Counted from the stretch's first letter, positions 9,145 through 21,031 are shown. The stretch: 64,000 nt of DNA from Prochlorococcus sp. AG-363-N20 (GCA_003280105.1 QCFX01000004.1:1-64000); one strand, 5' to 3'. A program made the numbers and translations. The notes: generated by a model from the sequence alone, not told the origin.

Positions 9145-9954
9145 ATGCCAAGGGGAGGTGCATCAGAGCTTAAAAGCGATGATGGATCTGTTGTGAAGGC
9201 ACCAAAGAATCCCAAGGCAACGATCCTTGTTGTTGATGATGAGCCTGCTGTCCTTCGAGTACTTATGACTCGACTTCAATTAGCAGGGTATCGAGTTATA
9301 TCTGCTGAAAATGGTGAACAAGCTATAGAGGTTTTTCATGACGAGTCACCTGATTTAGTAGTCCTTGATGTCATGTTGCCAAAGCTTGATGGCTTTGCGG
9401 TATGTCGGCGGCTGAGAGCAGAATCTTGTGTTCCAATCATTTTTTTAACTGCCCTTGAAGCTATTTCTGAAAGAGTTGCTGGGCTTGATCTGGGGGCAGA
9501 TGATTATCTTTCCAAGCCTTTTAGTCCAAAAGAACTTGAGACAAGAATTGCAACCATTTTGCGCAGAATGGGACCAGGGGCTGCAGTAGCAGAACCAAGA
9601 GAATTACCTGTAGGTCAAGGTGTTATGCGGTTAGGGGATTTAGTAGTAGATACAAATCGAAGACAAGTTAGTCGCGCAGGGGACCGAATTGGATTGACTT
9701 ATACGGAGTTCAGCTTGCTTGAACTTTTATTTAGAGAGCCTGGTCGTGTGGTTCCAAGAGCTGAAATTCTTGAACAATTATGGGGATATCCACCACGCAG
9801 AGCAGCAGATTTAAGAGTGGTCGATGTTTATGTAGCTCGTCTTAGAGGAAAGCTGGAGCCTGACCCGCGTAATCCTGAGCTTATTCTTACTGTGCGTGGA
9901 ATCGGGTATGCATCTCAGCGCTTAGGAGAATTTCCTTCAGCCATAGCTAGTTGA
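9145..9954 (+). CDS. rpaB: OmpR-type response regulator, RpaB/Ycf27-like
   Basis: A two-component DNA-binding response regulator. The receiver domain has the acidic pair VVDDEP, the phospho-acceptor Asp in LVVLDVMLPKLDG, and the Lys in DYLSKPFSPKELE. The C-terminal winged helix (LTYTEFSLLELLFREPGRVVPRAEILEQLWGY ... RVVDVYVARLRGKLEPDPRNPELILTVRGIGY) is the Ycf27 form, which controls high-light and photosystem genes. RpaA is the alternative name used for some picocyanobacterial paralogues, so the symbol is moderately sure. The ORF opens with TTG at 9127; I prefer the ATG at 9145 with GAGGA upstream. Confidence 0.85.
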   Translation: MPRGGASELKSDDGSVVKAPKNPKATILVVDDEPAVLRVLMTRLQLAGYRVISAENGEQAIEVFHDESPDLVVLDVMLPKLDGFAVCRRLRAESCVPIIFLTALEAISERVAGLDLGADDYLSKPFSPKELETRIATILRRMGPGAAVAEPRELPVGQGVMRLGDLVVDTNRRQVSRAGDRIGLTYTEFSLLELLFREPGRVVPRAEILEQLWGYPPRRAADLRVVDVYVARLRGKLEPDPRNPELILTVRGIGYASQRLGEFPSAIAS

Positions 9955-10026
9955 TCAAGATATTTCGTTAATTGCTTTAAATGGCCATCTAAAGTCAAGA
10001 TGTCGCATGTTTTCTAGTCTTTAATT

Positions 10027-11538
10027 TTGTCTGAATTACGTGAGGTTCGTCTTGAAAAGGCGCAAGTCTTGGAAGGTTTAGGGCAAGGGCCTTACTCCCT
10101 GAAGTATTCAATTACTCACAAATCAGCGGAATTGCAGATTGCACATAAAGATCTTCCTAATGGCGAGGAGCGAAAAGTTGAAATCTCAATTGCTGGAAGG
10201 GTTATTTCAAGGCGAGTAATGGGAAAACTTGCGTTTTTTACACTTGCGGATGAATCAGGCACTATTCAGCTTTATTTAGAGAAAAAATTTCTTGAAGAGC
10301 AGGCCCCAGAAGTCAATGGATATAGCCTTTTTAAACAATTAACTGAACTGGTTGATTCAGGAGATTGGATAGGGGTTAAAGGTATTTTGCGAAGGACAGA
10401 TCGTGGAGAGTTGTCTGTCAAAGTTGAATCTTGGCAAATGCTTTCCAAGGCTTTACAACCATTGCCGGACAAATGGCATGGACTCGCTGATATCGAGAAG
10501 CGATACAGGCAAAGGTATCTAGACCTCATTGTTTCTCCGAATTCTCGAGAAACCTTCCGCAAAAGAGCATTAATGGTGAGTGCAATTCGACGATGGCTTG
10601 ACGATCGTGATTTCCTCGAAATTGAAACACCAGTTCTTCAATCAGAAGCAGGTGGTGCAGATGCTCGGCCATTTATTACTCATCACAACACACTCGATTT
10701 GCCTCTATATCTTCGAATTGCAACCGAGTTGCATTTGAAAAGGCTTGTTGTAGGTGGTTTTGAACGTGTATATGAACTTGGACGCATTTTTAGAAATGAA
10801 GGAATTAGTACACGTCACAATCCTGAATTCACTTCGGTTGAGGTTTATCAGGCTTTTGCCGATTACATAGACATGATGAATATGACTGAAAATATGATTT
10901 CAGCAGTATGTCGGCAACTACTTGGTAAAACCAAAATTACATATCAGGGAAATGAAATTGATTTAACACCCCCATGGAGAAGGGTAACTATGCACGATTT
11001 GGTTCTTGAGGCTACGGGTTTGGATTTCTCAACTTTTCAAAACCGCGCTGTTGCTGCTTTGGCTATGAATAATGTGGGTTTAGAAGCGCCTAAGAAAGCC
11101 GATAGTGTTGGGAGATTGCTAAATGAAGCTTTTGAACAAGCTGTAGAAAATAAATTGATTCAACCAACTTTTGTAACTGATTATCCAATCGAAATTTCTC
11201 CTTTAGCAAGAGAACATAGAACCAAAAAAGGCTTGGTAGAGAGATTTGAACTTTTTATTGCAGGTCGTGAAACTGCCAATGCTTTTAGTGAGTTGATTGA
11301 CCCTGTTGACCAACGCAATCGACTTGAAAATCAACAGGAACGAAGACGCTCTGGGGATCTAGAGGCGCAAGGAGTTGATGAAGATTTTCTGAATGCTTTA
11401 GAAGTTGGGATGCCACCAACTGGAGGCCTGGGTATAGGAATTGATCGCCTGGTAATGCTTTTGACCGATAGTCAATCGATTAGAGATGTGATTGCTTTCC
11501 CATTATTAAGGCCCGAGATAAATACTCAGCCTTCCTAA
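10027..11538 (+). CDS. lysS: lysyl-tRNA synthetase, class II
   Basis: This enzyme charges tRNA-Lys. Length (503 aa) and layout are standard: an N-terminal OB-fold anticodon domain ([32 protein letters not shown]), then the class II core with motif 2 [18 protein letters not shown] and motif 3 [13 protein letters not shown]. The start is TTG at 10027 ([12 protein letters not shown]); no ATG lies nearby and the reading matches the usual N-terminus of cyanobacterial LysS. It follows rpaB by 72 bp. Confidence 0.95.
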   Translation: MSELREVRLEKAQVLEGLGQGPYSLKYSITHKSAELQIAHKDLPNGEERKVEISIAGRVISRRVMGKLAFFTLADESGTIQLYLEKKFLEEQAPEVNGYSLFKQLTELVDSGDWIGVKGILRRTDRGELSVKVESWQMLSKALQPLPDKWHGLADIEKRYRQRYLDLIVSPNSRETFRKRALMVSAIRRWLDDRDFLEIETPVLQSEAGGADARPFITHHNTLDLPLYLRIATELHLKRLVVGGFERVYELGRIFRNEGISTRHNPEFTSVEVYQAFADYIDMMNMTENMISAVCRQLLGKTKITYQGNEIDLTPPWRRVTMHDLVLEATGLDFSTFQNRAVAALAMNNVGLEAPKKADSVGRLLNEAFEQAVENKLIQPTFVTDYPIEISPLAREHRTKKGLVERFELFIAGRETANAFSELIDPVDQRNRLENQQERRRSGDLEAQGVDEDFLNALEVGMPPTGGLGIGIDRLVMLLTDSQSIRDVIAFPLLRPEINTQPS

Positions 11539-11559
11539 TTGGCCCATCAAAGTGGATAA

Positions 11560-11850
11560 TTGAGCGAGTGGCACGATCCTGTTCAGATGAGTGGTGAGCG
11601 CGTAGGTTTCCGCTTCAAACACACCGATGCGGTGGTCAAGCGCAATCCCCAGGGACGTTCTAGACGTGGCTGGGTCATGGAACCTGTTGAGCAGACAACG
11701 AGTAGAGGCACAAAAATGCCGGCTTATCGCATTAGATGGCGTGATAGTGAAAGGCCAGAAATTGTGCTTCAACACATGCTGATTGCTGACCCAGACCCAA
11801 CTCCCCCACCTGAGAATGTGAGTCTTGATCCTCCAGCACCTAAGACTTGA
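11560..11850 (+). CDS. conserved cyanobacterial protein of unknown function
   Basis: A 96-aa basic protein of the form MSEWHDPVQMSGERVGFRFKHTDAVVKRNPQGRSRRGWVMEP with a proline-rich acidic tail. It reads as a compact beta-rich domain and is of a type I recall beside lysS in picocyanobacteria; function unknown. Start is TTG at 11560 with an ATG alternative at 11587. It overlaps the convergent coiled-coil gene by 11 bp. Confidence 0.7.
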   Translation: MSEWHDPVQMSGERVGFRFKHTDAVVKRNPQGRSRRGWVMEPVEQTTSRGTKMPAYRIRWRDSERPEIVLQHMLIADPDPTPPPENVSLDPPAPKT

Positions 11851-12211
11851 ATCTGATTTTTTGTCTCAATTGATCGAGCTCATGCTCGGTTTCTAATTTG
11901 GTCCACACATCTTGAAAAGCAGATGAGTTATGAGTGGATTTTTGGGAATGATTAAGAAGTTCTTTTTCTATTGTCAAGAATTCTTTTCCTATTAGATCAA
12001 GTTTTTGCCATAAGAGCCTTCCTTTTTCCATTAATTTGTTTAAGTGTTGATCTGCTTGATTGCTTAGTTCTGCAGCTCCGGCTTGTTTAGCCCGATCTGC
12101 TCTTTTATTCCATTCTTTGACCTCTTTCGCGATGCTTAATAAGTTTGTTCTTGTAGCTTTGGCTTGAGCCACTAAGCCTTTTTGCTTGTCTAACAATGAT
12201 TTATAAAGCAT
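11840..12211 (-). CDS. coiled-coil protein, C-terminal part of a frameshifted gene
   Basis: The 123-aa frame is rich in Lys, Glu, Gln and Leu, with heptad-like stretches predicting long helices (LLDKQKGLVAQAKATRTNLLSIAKEVKEW; LMEKGRLLWQKLDLIGKEFLTIEKEL). It lacks a family-looking N-terminus. The 48-aa frame just upstream, in the other reading frame, supplies a sensible one (SWLKNLERSLEEKLRDFLDVNPGQASLL). The two overlap as TAATG beside a run of six A. One extra A in that run would join them into a protein of about 170 aa. I do not recognise the function firmly; a coiled-coil, PspA-like cyanobacterial family is possible. Confidence 0.6.
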   Translation of the reverse strand: MLYKSLLDKQKGLVAQAKATRTNLLSIAKEVKEWNKRADRAKQAGAAELSNQADQHLNKLMEKGRLLWQKLDLIGKEFLTIEKELLNHSQKSTHNSSAFQDVWTKLETEHELDQLRQKIRFKS

Positions 12212-12357
12212 TAAGTTTTTTCTTTTACTAATAGTGACGCTTGACCAGGATTTACGTCTAAGAAATCTCTAAGCTTCTCTTCTAGGCTTCTTTCTAGATT
12301 TTTCAACCAAGATTTGCTCATTTCTGGCTGAGTTGAGCTAAGCATTTTTTGCAGCAT
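12211..12357 (-). CDS. N-terminal part of the frameshifted coiled-coil gene
   Basis: A 48-aa frame (MLQKMLSSTQPEMSKSWLKNLERSLEEKLRDFLDVNPGQASLLVKEKT) lies between smpB and the 123-aa frame; it is too short for the ORF track. It is helix-forming, and its stop overlaps the next start as TAATG, directly after GAAAAAACT. It may be translated alone and coupled to the next frame, or be the true N-terminus of one gene. The Met at residue 13 (MSKSWLKN) is an alternative start. Confidence 0.5.
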   Translation of the reverse strand: MLQKMLSSTQPEMSKSWLKNLERSLEEKLRDFLDVNPGQASLLVKEKT

Positions 12358-12388
12358 AGAAAGCTTTGGAAATTCTGTTGATGATCTT

Positions 12389-12886
12389 CTAGAAACGCGC
12401 TAAAGCAGATTTAACTTCTCGATCGACTTGCTTTTGCTTCTCTTCTTGCCTCTTGTCGTGAAGTTTCTTTCCTCTCCCTAAGCCAATATTAAGCTTGATC
12501 CAAGAACCTTTTAGGTGAAGACTAAGAGGAATAAGAGTCAGTCCTTTTTTATCTAAAAGCCCTCGGAGTTTGTCGATTTCTCTTCGATGGGCAAGTAATT
12601 TTCGAACTCTAAGAGGATCGTGATTGAAGTATTTGCCCGCTTGGCTATGAGGAGAGATATGCACGTTATGAAGAAGAAGTTCTCCTTTCCTAATTAAACA
12701 AAAGCCATCTCGCAAATTTATGTTGCCTGCTCTGATTGATTTCACCTCAGTGCCTACAAGCTCAATTCCTGTTTCCAGGGTTTCAAGAATCTCATATTGA
12801 TGCCTTGCAAGTCGATTCTCGGCCAATCTGCGATTTGCAGCGGCTCTGGCACTTTGAGTCAATTTTTTATTTTTTGTTTTCGCCAT
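12389..12886 (-). CDS. smpB: SsrA-binding protein SmpB
   Basis: SmpB binds tmRNA and brings it to stalled ribosomes for trans-translation. The 165-aa product has the oligonucleotide-binding barrel ([43 protein letters not shown]) and the Lys/Arg-rich C-terminal tail ([26 protein letters not shown]) that enters the mRNA path. It is divergent from ruvB with 50 bp between starts. The tmRNA gene itself is not in this window. Confidence 0.96.
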   Translation of the reverse strand: MAKTKNKKLTQSARAAANRRLAENRLARHQYEILETLETGIELVGTEVKSIRAGNINLRDGFCLIRKGELLLHNVHISPHSQAGKYFNHDPLRVRKLLAHRREIDKLRGLLDKKGLTLIPLSLHLKGSWIKLNIGLGRGKKLHDKRQEEKQKQVDREVKSALARF

Positions 12887-12936
12887 CTCCTTATGCTCTT
12901 AATTCGACCTTATCCAGGGATGGTTACCCTGCCATC

Positions 12937-13995
12937 ATGGCGATTGTTTCTTCAAATATCGACCAATCCGATTCCCTTTCTTCAAAGGGCAAAAAAAGGG
13001 TTGTGGATGGAGCCCCTTTGGCAGATGAGAAACGTTCATTTCGAGAAGATGGTTTAAGGCCAAAGTGTTTAGATGATTACATAGGTCAATCCGCCCTTAA
13101 AGAGGTTCTTGGGATTGCCATCCAAGCAGCTTTGGGTCGAGGAGATGCACTGGACCACGTCCTTTTATATGGTCCGCCAGGTCTCGGAAAAACCACTATG
13201 GCAATGGTGGTAGCTAAAGAACTTGGAGTGAAATGTCGTATTACCAGTGCACCTGCATTGGAGCGTCCTAGGGACATCGTTGGATTACTGGTTAACTTGC
13301 AACCTAAAGAATTGTTATTTGTTGATGAGATTCATCGTCTCCCAAGGATTGCCGAAGAACTTTTATACCCAGCTATGGAAGACCTAAGGCTTGATTTGAC
13401 GGTTGGGAAAGGCAGCAGTTCGCGGGTTAGGGCATTAGAACTTCCCCCTTTCACGCTTGTTGGAGCTACTACTAGAGCTGGCGCACTGAGTTCTCCCTTG
13501 CGAGATCGATTTGGGTTGATTCATAGATTGGATTTTTATAACTTAAGAGAGCTGCAATCAATTGTTAGACGTGCTTCTGAATTACTTCGCTTGCCTCTGA
13601 ATGATGATGCTTCTATAGAAATAGCTCGTCGCTGTAGAGGCACACCAAGGGTTGCAAATAGGTTGTTAAGACGTGTACGTGATTTTGCAACTGTTCAAGG
13701 CCAAAAGGATGTGATTGATGCTTCTTTGGTCGAAGAGGCATTGAGTTTGCATTGTGTTGATAGGCGTGGACTGGATGCTACGGATAGGCGTTTATTGGAG
13801 TTGTTGATGAATTCTTATGGAGGAGGACCTGTCGGATTAGAAACACTTGCAGCTGCTTTGGGTGAGGATGCATCAACACTGGAATCAGTTGTAGAGCCTT
13901 TCCTTTTGCAAATAGGTTTTTTAAAAAGAACACCTCGAGGGAGAGTTCTTACGCAAGTAGGAAAATCTCACCTTCAAGAACAGCAGAAAATATGA
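12937..13995 (+). CDS. ruvB: Holliday junction helicase subunit RuvB
   Basis: RuvB is the AAA+ motor that drives branch migration with RuvA. Walker [10 protein letters not shown], Walker [10 protein letters not shown], sensor 1 GATTRAG and the C-terminal winged helix ([32 protein letters not shown]) are all present. The ORF track starts inside smpB; the ATG at 12937 ([11 protein letters not shown]) gives 352 aa, the family length plus a slightly long N-terminal extension. The stop overlaps the next ATG by 4 bp. Confidence 0.96.
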   Translation: MAIVSSNIDQSDSLSSKGKKRVVDGAPLADEKRSFREDGLRPKCLDDYIGQSALKEVLGIAIQAALGRGDALDHVLLYGPPGLGKTTMAMVVAKELGVKCRITSAPALERPRDIVGLLVNLQPKELLFVDEIHRLPRIAEELLYPAMEDLRLDLTVGKGSSSRVRALELPPFTLVGATTRAGALSSPLRDRFGLIHRLDFYNLRELQSIVRRASELLRLPLNDDASIEIARRCRGTPRVANRLLRRVRDFATVQGQKDVIDASLVEEALSLHCVDRRGLDATDRRLLELLMNSYGGGPVGLETLAAALGEDASTLESVVEPFLLQIGFLKRTPRGRVLTQVGKSHLQEQQKI

Positions 13996-14432
13996 AGCTT
14001 TCGATAATTACTAAAGTTCTATTTTCTTTTATTTGGAATTTAGGTTTGATTTTGCCATTGCTTTCTCACCCTTTATCAGCATTCCCTATAGATCAAGAAA
14101 TTTTCCTAAATGACCCTTGTTTCGATTCGTTTGACTTGAGCACGGCTGCATTTGGCAATGCTTTAGACATGTATCAACTAGGAGAGATAGAAAAAGCAGA
14201 ACAGGAGCTTCGCATCCAAATTCGTAGATGTCCTATGTCTGCCGATGCAAGAGCCGCTCTAGTAGCACTTTTGTCGAGCAATGGGCGGCTTGGGGAGGCT
14301 CAAAGTCATTGGGCCGCTGTAGAAGGCCTTGATAAGCGATACACCAATTCAGATTGGCTTTTAAATAGTTCCAATTGGCCTTCTGGGCTAGTTGATGCCC
14401 TTTTGGCTTTTCTTGCTGAGGAGGCCCAATGA
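13992..14432 (+). CDS. small TPR-like protein with membrane-targeting N-terminus
   Basis: A 146-aa protein. It starts with a hydrophobic segment resembling a signal peptide or anchor ([24 protein letters not shown]), followed by a helical repeat region ([54 protein letters not shown]) of tetratricopeptide style. It probably acts at or beyond the membrane as a protein-interaction module; the partner is unknown. ATGA overlaps at both ends couple it to ruvB and the amidohydrolase. Confidence 0.75.
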   Translation: MKLSIITKVLFSFIWNLGLILPLLSHPLSAFPIDQEIFLNDPCFDSFDLSTAAFGNALDMYQLGEIEKAEQELRIQIRRCPMSADARAALVALLSSNGRLGEAQSHWAAVEGLDKRYTNSDWLLNSSNWPSGLVDALLAFLAEEAQ

Positions 14433-15619
14433 TGAGTTGTCAAACATTGCTCCCCTTGCTCAAACAATTTTTGCCAGAACTCATTAACTTACGTCGCCAT
14501 TTACATGCCCATCCGGAACTTAGTGGCAACGAACATCGAACAGCGGCTTTGATCGCAGGAGAATTACGCAGCTATGGCTGGAGTGTGCAAGAAGCTATTG
14601 GCCGTACAGGTGTTGTTGCTGAGTTTGGGAATATGCATGGACCTTTAGTGGGATTAAGAGTCGATATGGATGCTCTTCCTGTTGAGGAAAAAACAGATCT
14701 TGAGTTTGCCTCGAAATTTCAAGGAATAATGCATGCCTGTGGCCATGATCTTCATACATGCATAGGTCTTGGTGTAGCAAGATTAGTTGCTCAAAAAGAG
14801 TTGACTTCAGCAGGGATTCGATTGTTATTTCAACCAGCTGAAGAGATTGCGGCAGGTGCACGTTGGATGAAAAAAGATGGTGCCCTTGAAGGACTCGATG
14901 CTCTTTTTGGAGTGCATGTTTTACCTGAATTAAGTGTTGGAAAAATTGGAGTTAGAAGTGGAAGTCTTACTGCTGCTGCTGGAGAGCTGGAGATAGAAGT
15001 GATCGGAGAAACGGGGCATGGAGCAAGGCCTCATCAAGCTTTAGACGCAATTTGGATAGCGGCAAAAATCGTCACTGGTTTACAAGAAGCGATAAGTCGG
15101 CGCCTGGATGCGCTGAATCCTGTCGTTATAAGTTTTGGCCGAATAGAGGGAGGACAGGCTTTTAACGTCATTGCAGACCATGTAAGGCTGCTAGGCACAG
15201 TGAGGTGTTTGGATATGTCATTACACCAGTCATTGCCGAATTGGATTGAAGAGACGGTTCAGGCCATTGCATCTTCATTCGGAGCAGAAGCAATGGTTAA
15301 TTATCGCTGCATTGCTCCGCCGGTTTATAACGATCCAGAACTAACCAATTTGCTTGAAGAATCTGCTTTAGCTTTGCTTGGGAAAGAAAATGTTTTGCGA
15401 TTGGAGACTCCTTCTTTAGGCGCTGAAGATTTTGCTGAATTATTGCAAGATGTCCGAGGGTCGATGTTTCGATTAGGTGTGGCTGGAGAAAAAGGATGTG
15501 CCCCTTTGCATAATGGCCAATTTTGTCCTGATGAAAAAAGTTTGGAAGTGGGAATTAAAGTTCTTGTCGACACGCTATTTTCATGGATAGAAAAGCATTC
15601 AGACTTGTGTAGTAAATAA
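14429..15619 (+). CDS. M20D-family amidohydrolase (IAA-amino acid/hippurate hydrolase type)
   Basis: A 396-aa metallopeptidase-fold amidohydrolase that would split N-acyl or amide-linked amino acids. Metal-site signatures of peptidase M20D are visible: RVDMDALPVEE near residue 77, MHACGHDLHT near 101, QPAEE near 138 and the C-terminal SLGAEDFAELL. In cyanobacteria the natural substrate is not established; names such as IAA-amino acid hydrolase come from plant homologues. It is coupled to the upstream TPR-like gene by a 4-bp overlap. Confidence 0.85.
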   Translation: MMSCQTLLPLLKQFLPELINLRRHLHAHPELSGNEHRTAALIAGELRSYGWSVQEAIGRTGVVAEFGNMHGPLVGLRVDMDALPVEEKTDLEFASKFQGIMHACGHDLHTCIGLGVARLVAQKELTSAGIRLLFQPAEEIAAGARWMKKDGALEGLDALFGVHVLPELSVGKIGVRSGSLTAAAGELEIEVIGETGHGARPHQALDAIWIAAKIVTGLQEAISRRLDALNPVVISFGRIEGGQAFNVIADHVRLLGTVRCLDMSLHQSLPNWIEETVQAIASSFGAEAMVNYRCIAPPVYNDPELTNLLEESALALLGKENVLRLETPSLGAEDFAELLQDVRGSMFRLGVAGEKGCAPLHNGQFCPDEKSLEVGIKVLVDTLFSWIEKHSDLCSK

Positions 15620-15622
15620 ATC

Positions 15623-15850
15623 ATGAAACGTTTTGGGAATCCATTGCTTTCAATGGCTGCACCATTTTTAATTCTCGTCTCAATTCTCAGCCTTTTACAA
15701 CGGCAGGGAAGTGACCGCTTGCAAGCCATACCTGCTTTTTTAGTGGGCACTGGTTTGATTATTAGCGGGGCTTTAGGACGTCAAAGCAGAAGAAAGAAAT
15801 TACTCTCAGCACTGCTTAAAACTAATCAATCAAAAAACAAACAATTTTAG
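15623..15850 (+). CDS. small two-helix membrane protein, unknown
   Basis: A 75-aa product with two hydrophobic segments (PLLSMAAPFLILVSILSLL and AIPAFLVGTGLIISGALG) and a basic C-terminus (RQSRRKKLL). It starts 3 bp after the amidohydrolase, probably in the same transcript. No family recognised beyond a small membrane protein typical of picocyanobacteria. Confidence 0.65.
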   Translation: MKRFGNPLLSMAAPFLILVSILSLLQRQGSDRLQAIPAFLVGTGLIISGALGRQSRRKKLLSALLKTNQSKNKQF

Positions 15851-16018
15851 TTATTCCTATTTGTCTATAAGCTTTTGCAGACTGCTCATTGCGGTTTTTT
15901 AGGATCTATTTGTTGACCGACGGACTAAAAAAATTATTATCAAAGACTATTTCAGCGAAGGAATTCAGTTTTTTGTTGAATAGTTTGCAGCTAAATGCTG
16001 AAAAATAGCTAGCTTTAG

Positions 16019-16112
16019 AAAACACTAGGGGTGCCTGCTAGGCCTTTTGCCTGTTGGCTGAGATCACACCCTCCGAACCTGATCCGGGTTGCACCGGCGA
16101 AGGGAAGTGAAC
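16019..16112 (+). promoter_or_regulatory. TPP riboswitch (THI element) upstream of thiC
   Basis: The conserved thi-box core is present in order: ACTAGGGGTGCC, GGCTGAGATCACACCC, TCCGAACCTGATCCGGGTT and GGCGAAGGGAAGTG. Short P1 strands are CACT (16023) and AGTG (16106). Downstream, CACCCCT at 16137-16143 is a perfect 7-nt complement of AGGGGTG in the aptamer and could compete with the aptamer's own CACCC. That fits control by thiamine pyrophosphate of the thiC leader. Confidence 0.95.
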
Positions 16113-16132
16113 ATGCGTGATCTATGAGTTGA

Positions 16133-17569
<1,437 letters not shown>

Positions 17570-17704
17570 GACATTGCTGCTAAAATTTACCCTCTAAATG
17601 GGCAATTAGTTGGGAGTAAATGCTCTTAAGAAATTACCTTTATGACTCATAGATATTCATTAATATCCTCAATTCCTTTCGTTTATATCAATATTTGGCT
17701 GCTG

Positions 17705-17732
17705 GAAGAGTCTTTAATTTAAAAGACTCTTC
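17705..17732. terminator. hairpin between thiC and tktA, probable bidirectional terminator
   Basis: GAAGAGTCTTT-AATTTA-AAAGACTCTTC is a perfect 11-bp inverted repeat between the convergent thiC and tktA genes. The left arm and loop contain the tktA stop codon (17714-17716). Only TTTT follows on the plus strand and no T-run on the minus strand, so termination is likely but not textbook. Confidence 0.5.
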
Positions 17733-19723
17733 GCAGTTTTAACAACATTTTCAATTGTAAAGCCAAATTTTTCCATACACGTTCCTCCTGGTGCAGATGC
17801 ACCAAAACGATTCATCGTTACTGTTGCACCATCAAGGCCAATGTACTTGTGCCAACCAAATGATTCAGCAGCTTCAACAACTAATCTTTTACGAACAGAT
17901 GGAGGTAGAACACTTTCTTTGTAAGAGTCACTTTGTTCTTCAAAAAGTTCCACACAAGGCATAGAAACTACTCTGACTTTTGCACCTTCACTAGTTAATT
18001 GTTTTCCTGCTTCTACGCAAAGCTCTAATTCAGTTCCTGTACCAATAAGTATTAGGTCAGGATTACCTGCGCAATCTTCAATGACATATCCGCCTAAAGC
18101 AACTTTTTCAATGGATGAATTTGCTTGATTTGCCATTCCTTGTCTGCTTAGACAAAGCGCACTTGGACGTTTCCGATTTTTGATTGCAACTTGATATGCT
18201 CCACTAGTTTCATTTCCATCTCCAGGACGGAAAACCAACATATTTGGGATTGCTCGTAAAGAAGGAATTGTCTCAATTGGCTGGTGCGTGGGCCCGTCCT
18301 CACCTACACCTATTGAGTCATGTGTGAGAACGTAGATAACGCCTAATTCGCTTAGGGCTGAAAGACGCATCGATCCACGCATATAGTCTGCAAAAACCAG
18401 GAATGTTCCTCCGTATGGGATCAGTCCACTGTTGTGATAAGCAATCCCATTGAGAATTGCTGCCATTGCATGCTCTCTTACACCAAAGTGGAGATAGCGC
18501 TTCTCTGGAGTTGCTGCCTGGAAAGAACCTGTTTCTCCTTTGATATCAGTGTAATTGGAGTGAGTGAGGTCAGCGGATCCACCAATTAATTCCGGTAAGT
18601 TTGGACCAAGAGCTCCAAGACAAATTTGTGAGTGCTTTCTTGTTGCTAGACCTTTGTCATCCTTTGTGTAATGAGGCAAATCTTTATCCCACCCATTAGG
18701 AAGTTCGCCGCGCAACATGCGTTCAAATTCGGCTGCTTCAGATGGATATTGGCTGCGATAATCCGCGAGAGTTTGGTTCCACTGGGCTTCCTTGCTGGCT
18801 CCACGCTCAATGGCTTGACGGTAATGAGAATAAGCTTCTTTGGGAACTTCAAAAGGCCCATACTCCCAACCAAGTTCTTGACGAGTGAGAACTGTTTCTT
18901 CTTCGCCTAAAGGCGCCCCATGAACTCCAGCAGTATCGCTTTTGTTAGGAGATCCATAACCGATAGTGGTTGAAACTTTGATGATTGAGGGCTTGTCGGT
19001 GACTGATTTGGCAGTTGCGATTGCTTTTTCTATTGCATTGATATCTGTATCTCCATCTGCCACATGTTGAACATGCCAGCCATATGCCTCATAACGTTTG
19101 AGAACATCTTCAGTAAAGGAAACGTCTGTTCGGCCATCAATTGTTATCCGATTGTCATCATATAAAGCTATAAGTTTTCCTAATTTTAAATGTCCTGCGA
19201 GTGAACAAGCTTCAGAAGCAATTCCTTCCTGATTGCAGCCATCACCCATCACTACATATGTGTAGTGATCAACAATGTTGGCATTTGGTTTGTTGAACTT
19301 TGCAGCAAGATGTGCCTCTGCTATTGCTAGTCCTACAGCATTAGAAATTCCAGCGCCTAGAGGACCTGTGGTTACTTCAATTCCGGGGGTTTCAAATGTT
19401 TCTGGGTGCCCAGGTGCACGTGAACCCCATTGACGAAATTGTTTAATATCATCAATTGTTACTGAGTCATAACCTGTTAAGTGGAGCAAGGCATATAGCA
19501 ACATGCAGCCATGACCCGCTGAAAGTACAAAACGATCTCTGTTGAACCATTGCGGGTTTTTAGGATTGTGATTGAGAAATTTGTCCCAAAGGGTGTATCC
19601 CAATGGTGCACAACCCATGGGTAGTCCAGGGTGACCACTCTTGGATTTGTTGATCGCATCGACGGCCAGCATGCGGATGCTGTTGATGCAGAGCGTGTCT
19701 AGGGAGGCAGTCGCGGCGACCAT
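17714..19723 (-). CDS. tktA: transketolase
   Basis: A 669-aa thiamine-diphosphate enzyme of the Calvin cycle and the pentose phosphate pathway, moving two-carbon units between sugar phosphates. ThDP site [13 protein letters not shown] lies near residue 160, with [11 protein letters not shown]-like [19 protein letters not shown] at the N-terminus and the pyrimidine domain [16 protein letters not shown] near 420. It follows fabF by 53 bp on the same strand, so acpP-fabF-tktA may be one transcript, an order I recall from other picocyanobacteria. Confidence 0.97.
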   Translation of the reverse strand: MVAATASLDTLCINSIRMLAVDAINKSKSGHPGLPMGCAPLGYTLWDKFLNHNPKNPQWFNRDRFVLSAGHGCMLLYALLHLTGYDSVTIDDIKQFRQWGSRAPGHPETFETPGIEVTTGPLGAGISNAVGLAIAEAHLAAKFNKPNANIVDHYTYVVMGDGCNQEGIASEACSLAGHLKLGKLIALYDDNRITIDGRTDVSFTEDVLKRYEAYGWHVQHVADGDTDINAIEKAIATAKSVTDKPSIIKVSTTIGYGSPNKSDTAGVHGAPLGEEETVLTRQELGWEYGPFEVPKEAYSHYRQAIERGASKEAQWNQTLADYRSQYPSEAAEFERMLRGELPNGWDKDLPHYTKDDKGLATRKHSQICLGALGPNLPELIGGSADLTHSNYTDIKGETGSFQAATPEKRYLHFGVREHAMAAILNGIAYHNSGLIPYGGTFLVFADYMRGSMRLSALSELGVIYVLTHDSIGVGEDGPTHQPIETIPSLRAIPNMLVFRPGDGNETSGAYQVAIKNRKRPSALCLSRQGMANQANSSIEKVALGGYVIEDCAGNPDLILIGTGTELELCVEAGKQLTSEGAKVRVVSMPCVELFEEQSDSYKESVLPPSVRKRLVVEAAESFGWHKYIGLDGATVTMNRFGASAPGGTCMEKFGFTIENVVKTAKSLLN

Positions 19724-19776
19724 TGGTTATCTGGGGTTTTAGGTGTTTGGAAAAATTGGGTGGTTTGGCAGGTTTT

Positions 19777-21024
19777 TTAGATCATCTGCCGGAAAGCGAG
19801 GCAAACATTGTGGCCTCCAAAACCAAAAGAATTAGAAAGAATAGTTTTGGTTTTGTGTTCTCTAGCGGTGTTTGGAACGTAGTCCAGATCACAAGCAGGA
19901 TCAGGGTTGGAGTAATTAATGGTGGGCGGGATTACTCCGTTCTTAAGTGTCAGCACACAAGCTACAGCTTCAATTCCACCGGACCCACCAAGAAGGTGAC
20001 CAGTCATGGATTTGGTAGAACTAATGGGAATTTGTTTTGCCCTATCACCTAGGACAGTTTTGATGGCGGAAGTTTCGTTGCTGTCATTTGCTGGTGTACT
20101 TGTCCCATGAGCATTGATGTAATCAATGGTTTCGGGCATTAGCTTCCCATCTTCTAAGGCAAGATGAATTGCCTGGGCACCTCCTGCACCTCCGGGAGAA
20201 GGAGATGTGATGTGATGTGCATCGCAAGTGGTGCCATAGCCAATCACTTCAGCATGGATGGTTGCTCCTCTTGCAGTTGCATGCTCAAGTGTTTCAAGTA
20301 CTAAGACACCAGCTCCTTCACCAATTACAAACCCATCTCGATCAGAGTCGAAAGGTCTACTTGCAGTGGCAGGGTCATCATTGCGGAAGGAAAGTGCTTT
20401 TGCACTCGCGAAACCAGCAACTCCTAAAGGAGTGATACTTGCTTCTGCTCCTCCACAAACCATTGCATCCGCTTTGCCAAGTTGAAGGATACGGAAGGCA
20501 TCGCCAATGGCATTTGAGCCAGCAGCGCATGCGGTCGCTACGGCTGAACTCGGCCCCTTTGCTCCAAGAGCTATGGCAGCCAGACCGGTTGCCATATTTG
20601 GGATCATCATTGGAACTGTAAAGGGACTCACTCTTGAAGCACCCTTATCAGCCAAAACATGGGCTTGGGTTTCCATGGTGAGTAATCCGCCGACTCCCGA
20701 GCCAATAATTACCCCAATGCGAGAGGCGTTTTTTTCTTCGATATTTAGTCCTGAATCTGATAGCGCTTGTTTAGCAGCTATGACTCCGAACTTCGAGAAC
20801 CTATCCCACCTTTTGGATTCTTTCGGCTCCAAAAAGCCAGTTGGGTCAAGGTTTTTGACCTCAGCGGCAAACCGACAAGCATGAGATGAAGCATCAAAGA
20901 GAGTAATAGTCGCAACGCCGTTGCGACTATTAATGAGCCCGTCCCAATATTCTCCGACGGTGTTGCCAATAGGTGTAATCGCGCCGAGGCCTGTGACCAC
21001 AACGCGATGAAGACCCTCCACCAT
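19777..21024 (-). CDS. fabF: 3-oxoacyl-ACP synthase II
   Basis: FabF elongates acyl-ACP with malonyl-ACP in fatty acid synthesis. Catalytic triad signatures are visible: the Cys in VATACAAGSNAIGDA, His in NAHGTSTPANDS and His in KSMTGHLLGGSGG. The ORF track extends upstream into acpP; the Met at 21024 (MVEGLHRVVVTGLGAITP) with TGAGGG ahead gives 415 aa, the standard length. It lies 7 bp after acpP. Confidence 0.97.
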   Translation of the reverse strand: MVEGLHRVVVTGLGAITPIGNTVGEYWDGLINSRNGVATITLFDASSHACRFAAEVKNLDPTGFLEPKESKRWDRFSKFGVIAAKQALSDSGLNIEEKNASRIGVIIGSGVGGLLTMETQAHVLADKGASRVSPFTVPMMIPNMATGLAAIALGAKGPSSAVATACAAGSNAIGDAFRILQLGKADAMVCGGAEASITPLGVAGFASAKALSFRNDDPATASRPFDSDRDGFVIGEGAGVLVLETLEHATARGATIHAEVIGYGTTCDAHHITSPSPGGAGGAQAIHLALEDGKLMPETIDYINAHGTSTPANDSNETSAIKTVLGDRAKQIPISSTKSMTGHLLGGSGGIEAVACVLTLKNGVIPPTINYSNPDPACDLDYVPNTAREHKTKTILSNSFGFGGHNVCLAFRQMI

Positions 21025-21031
21025 TAGACCC

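Noticed and set aside
20217-20884. Several plus-strand ORFs of 60-125 aa inside fabF
   Set aside because: They are shadows of a strongly conserved minus-strand gene.
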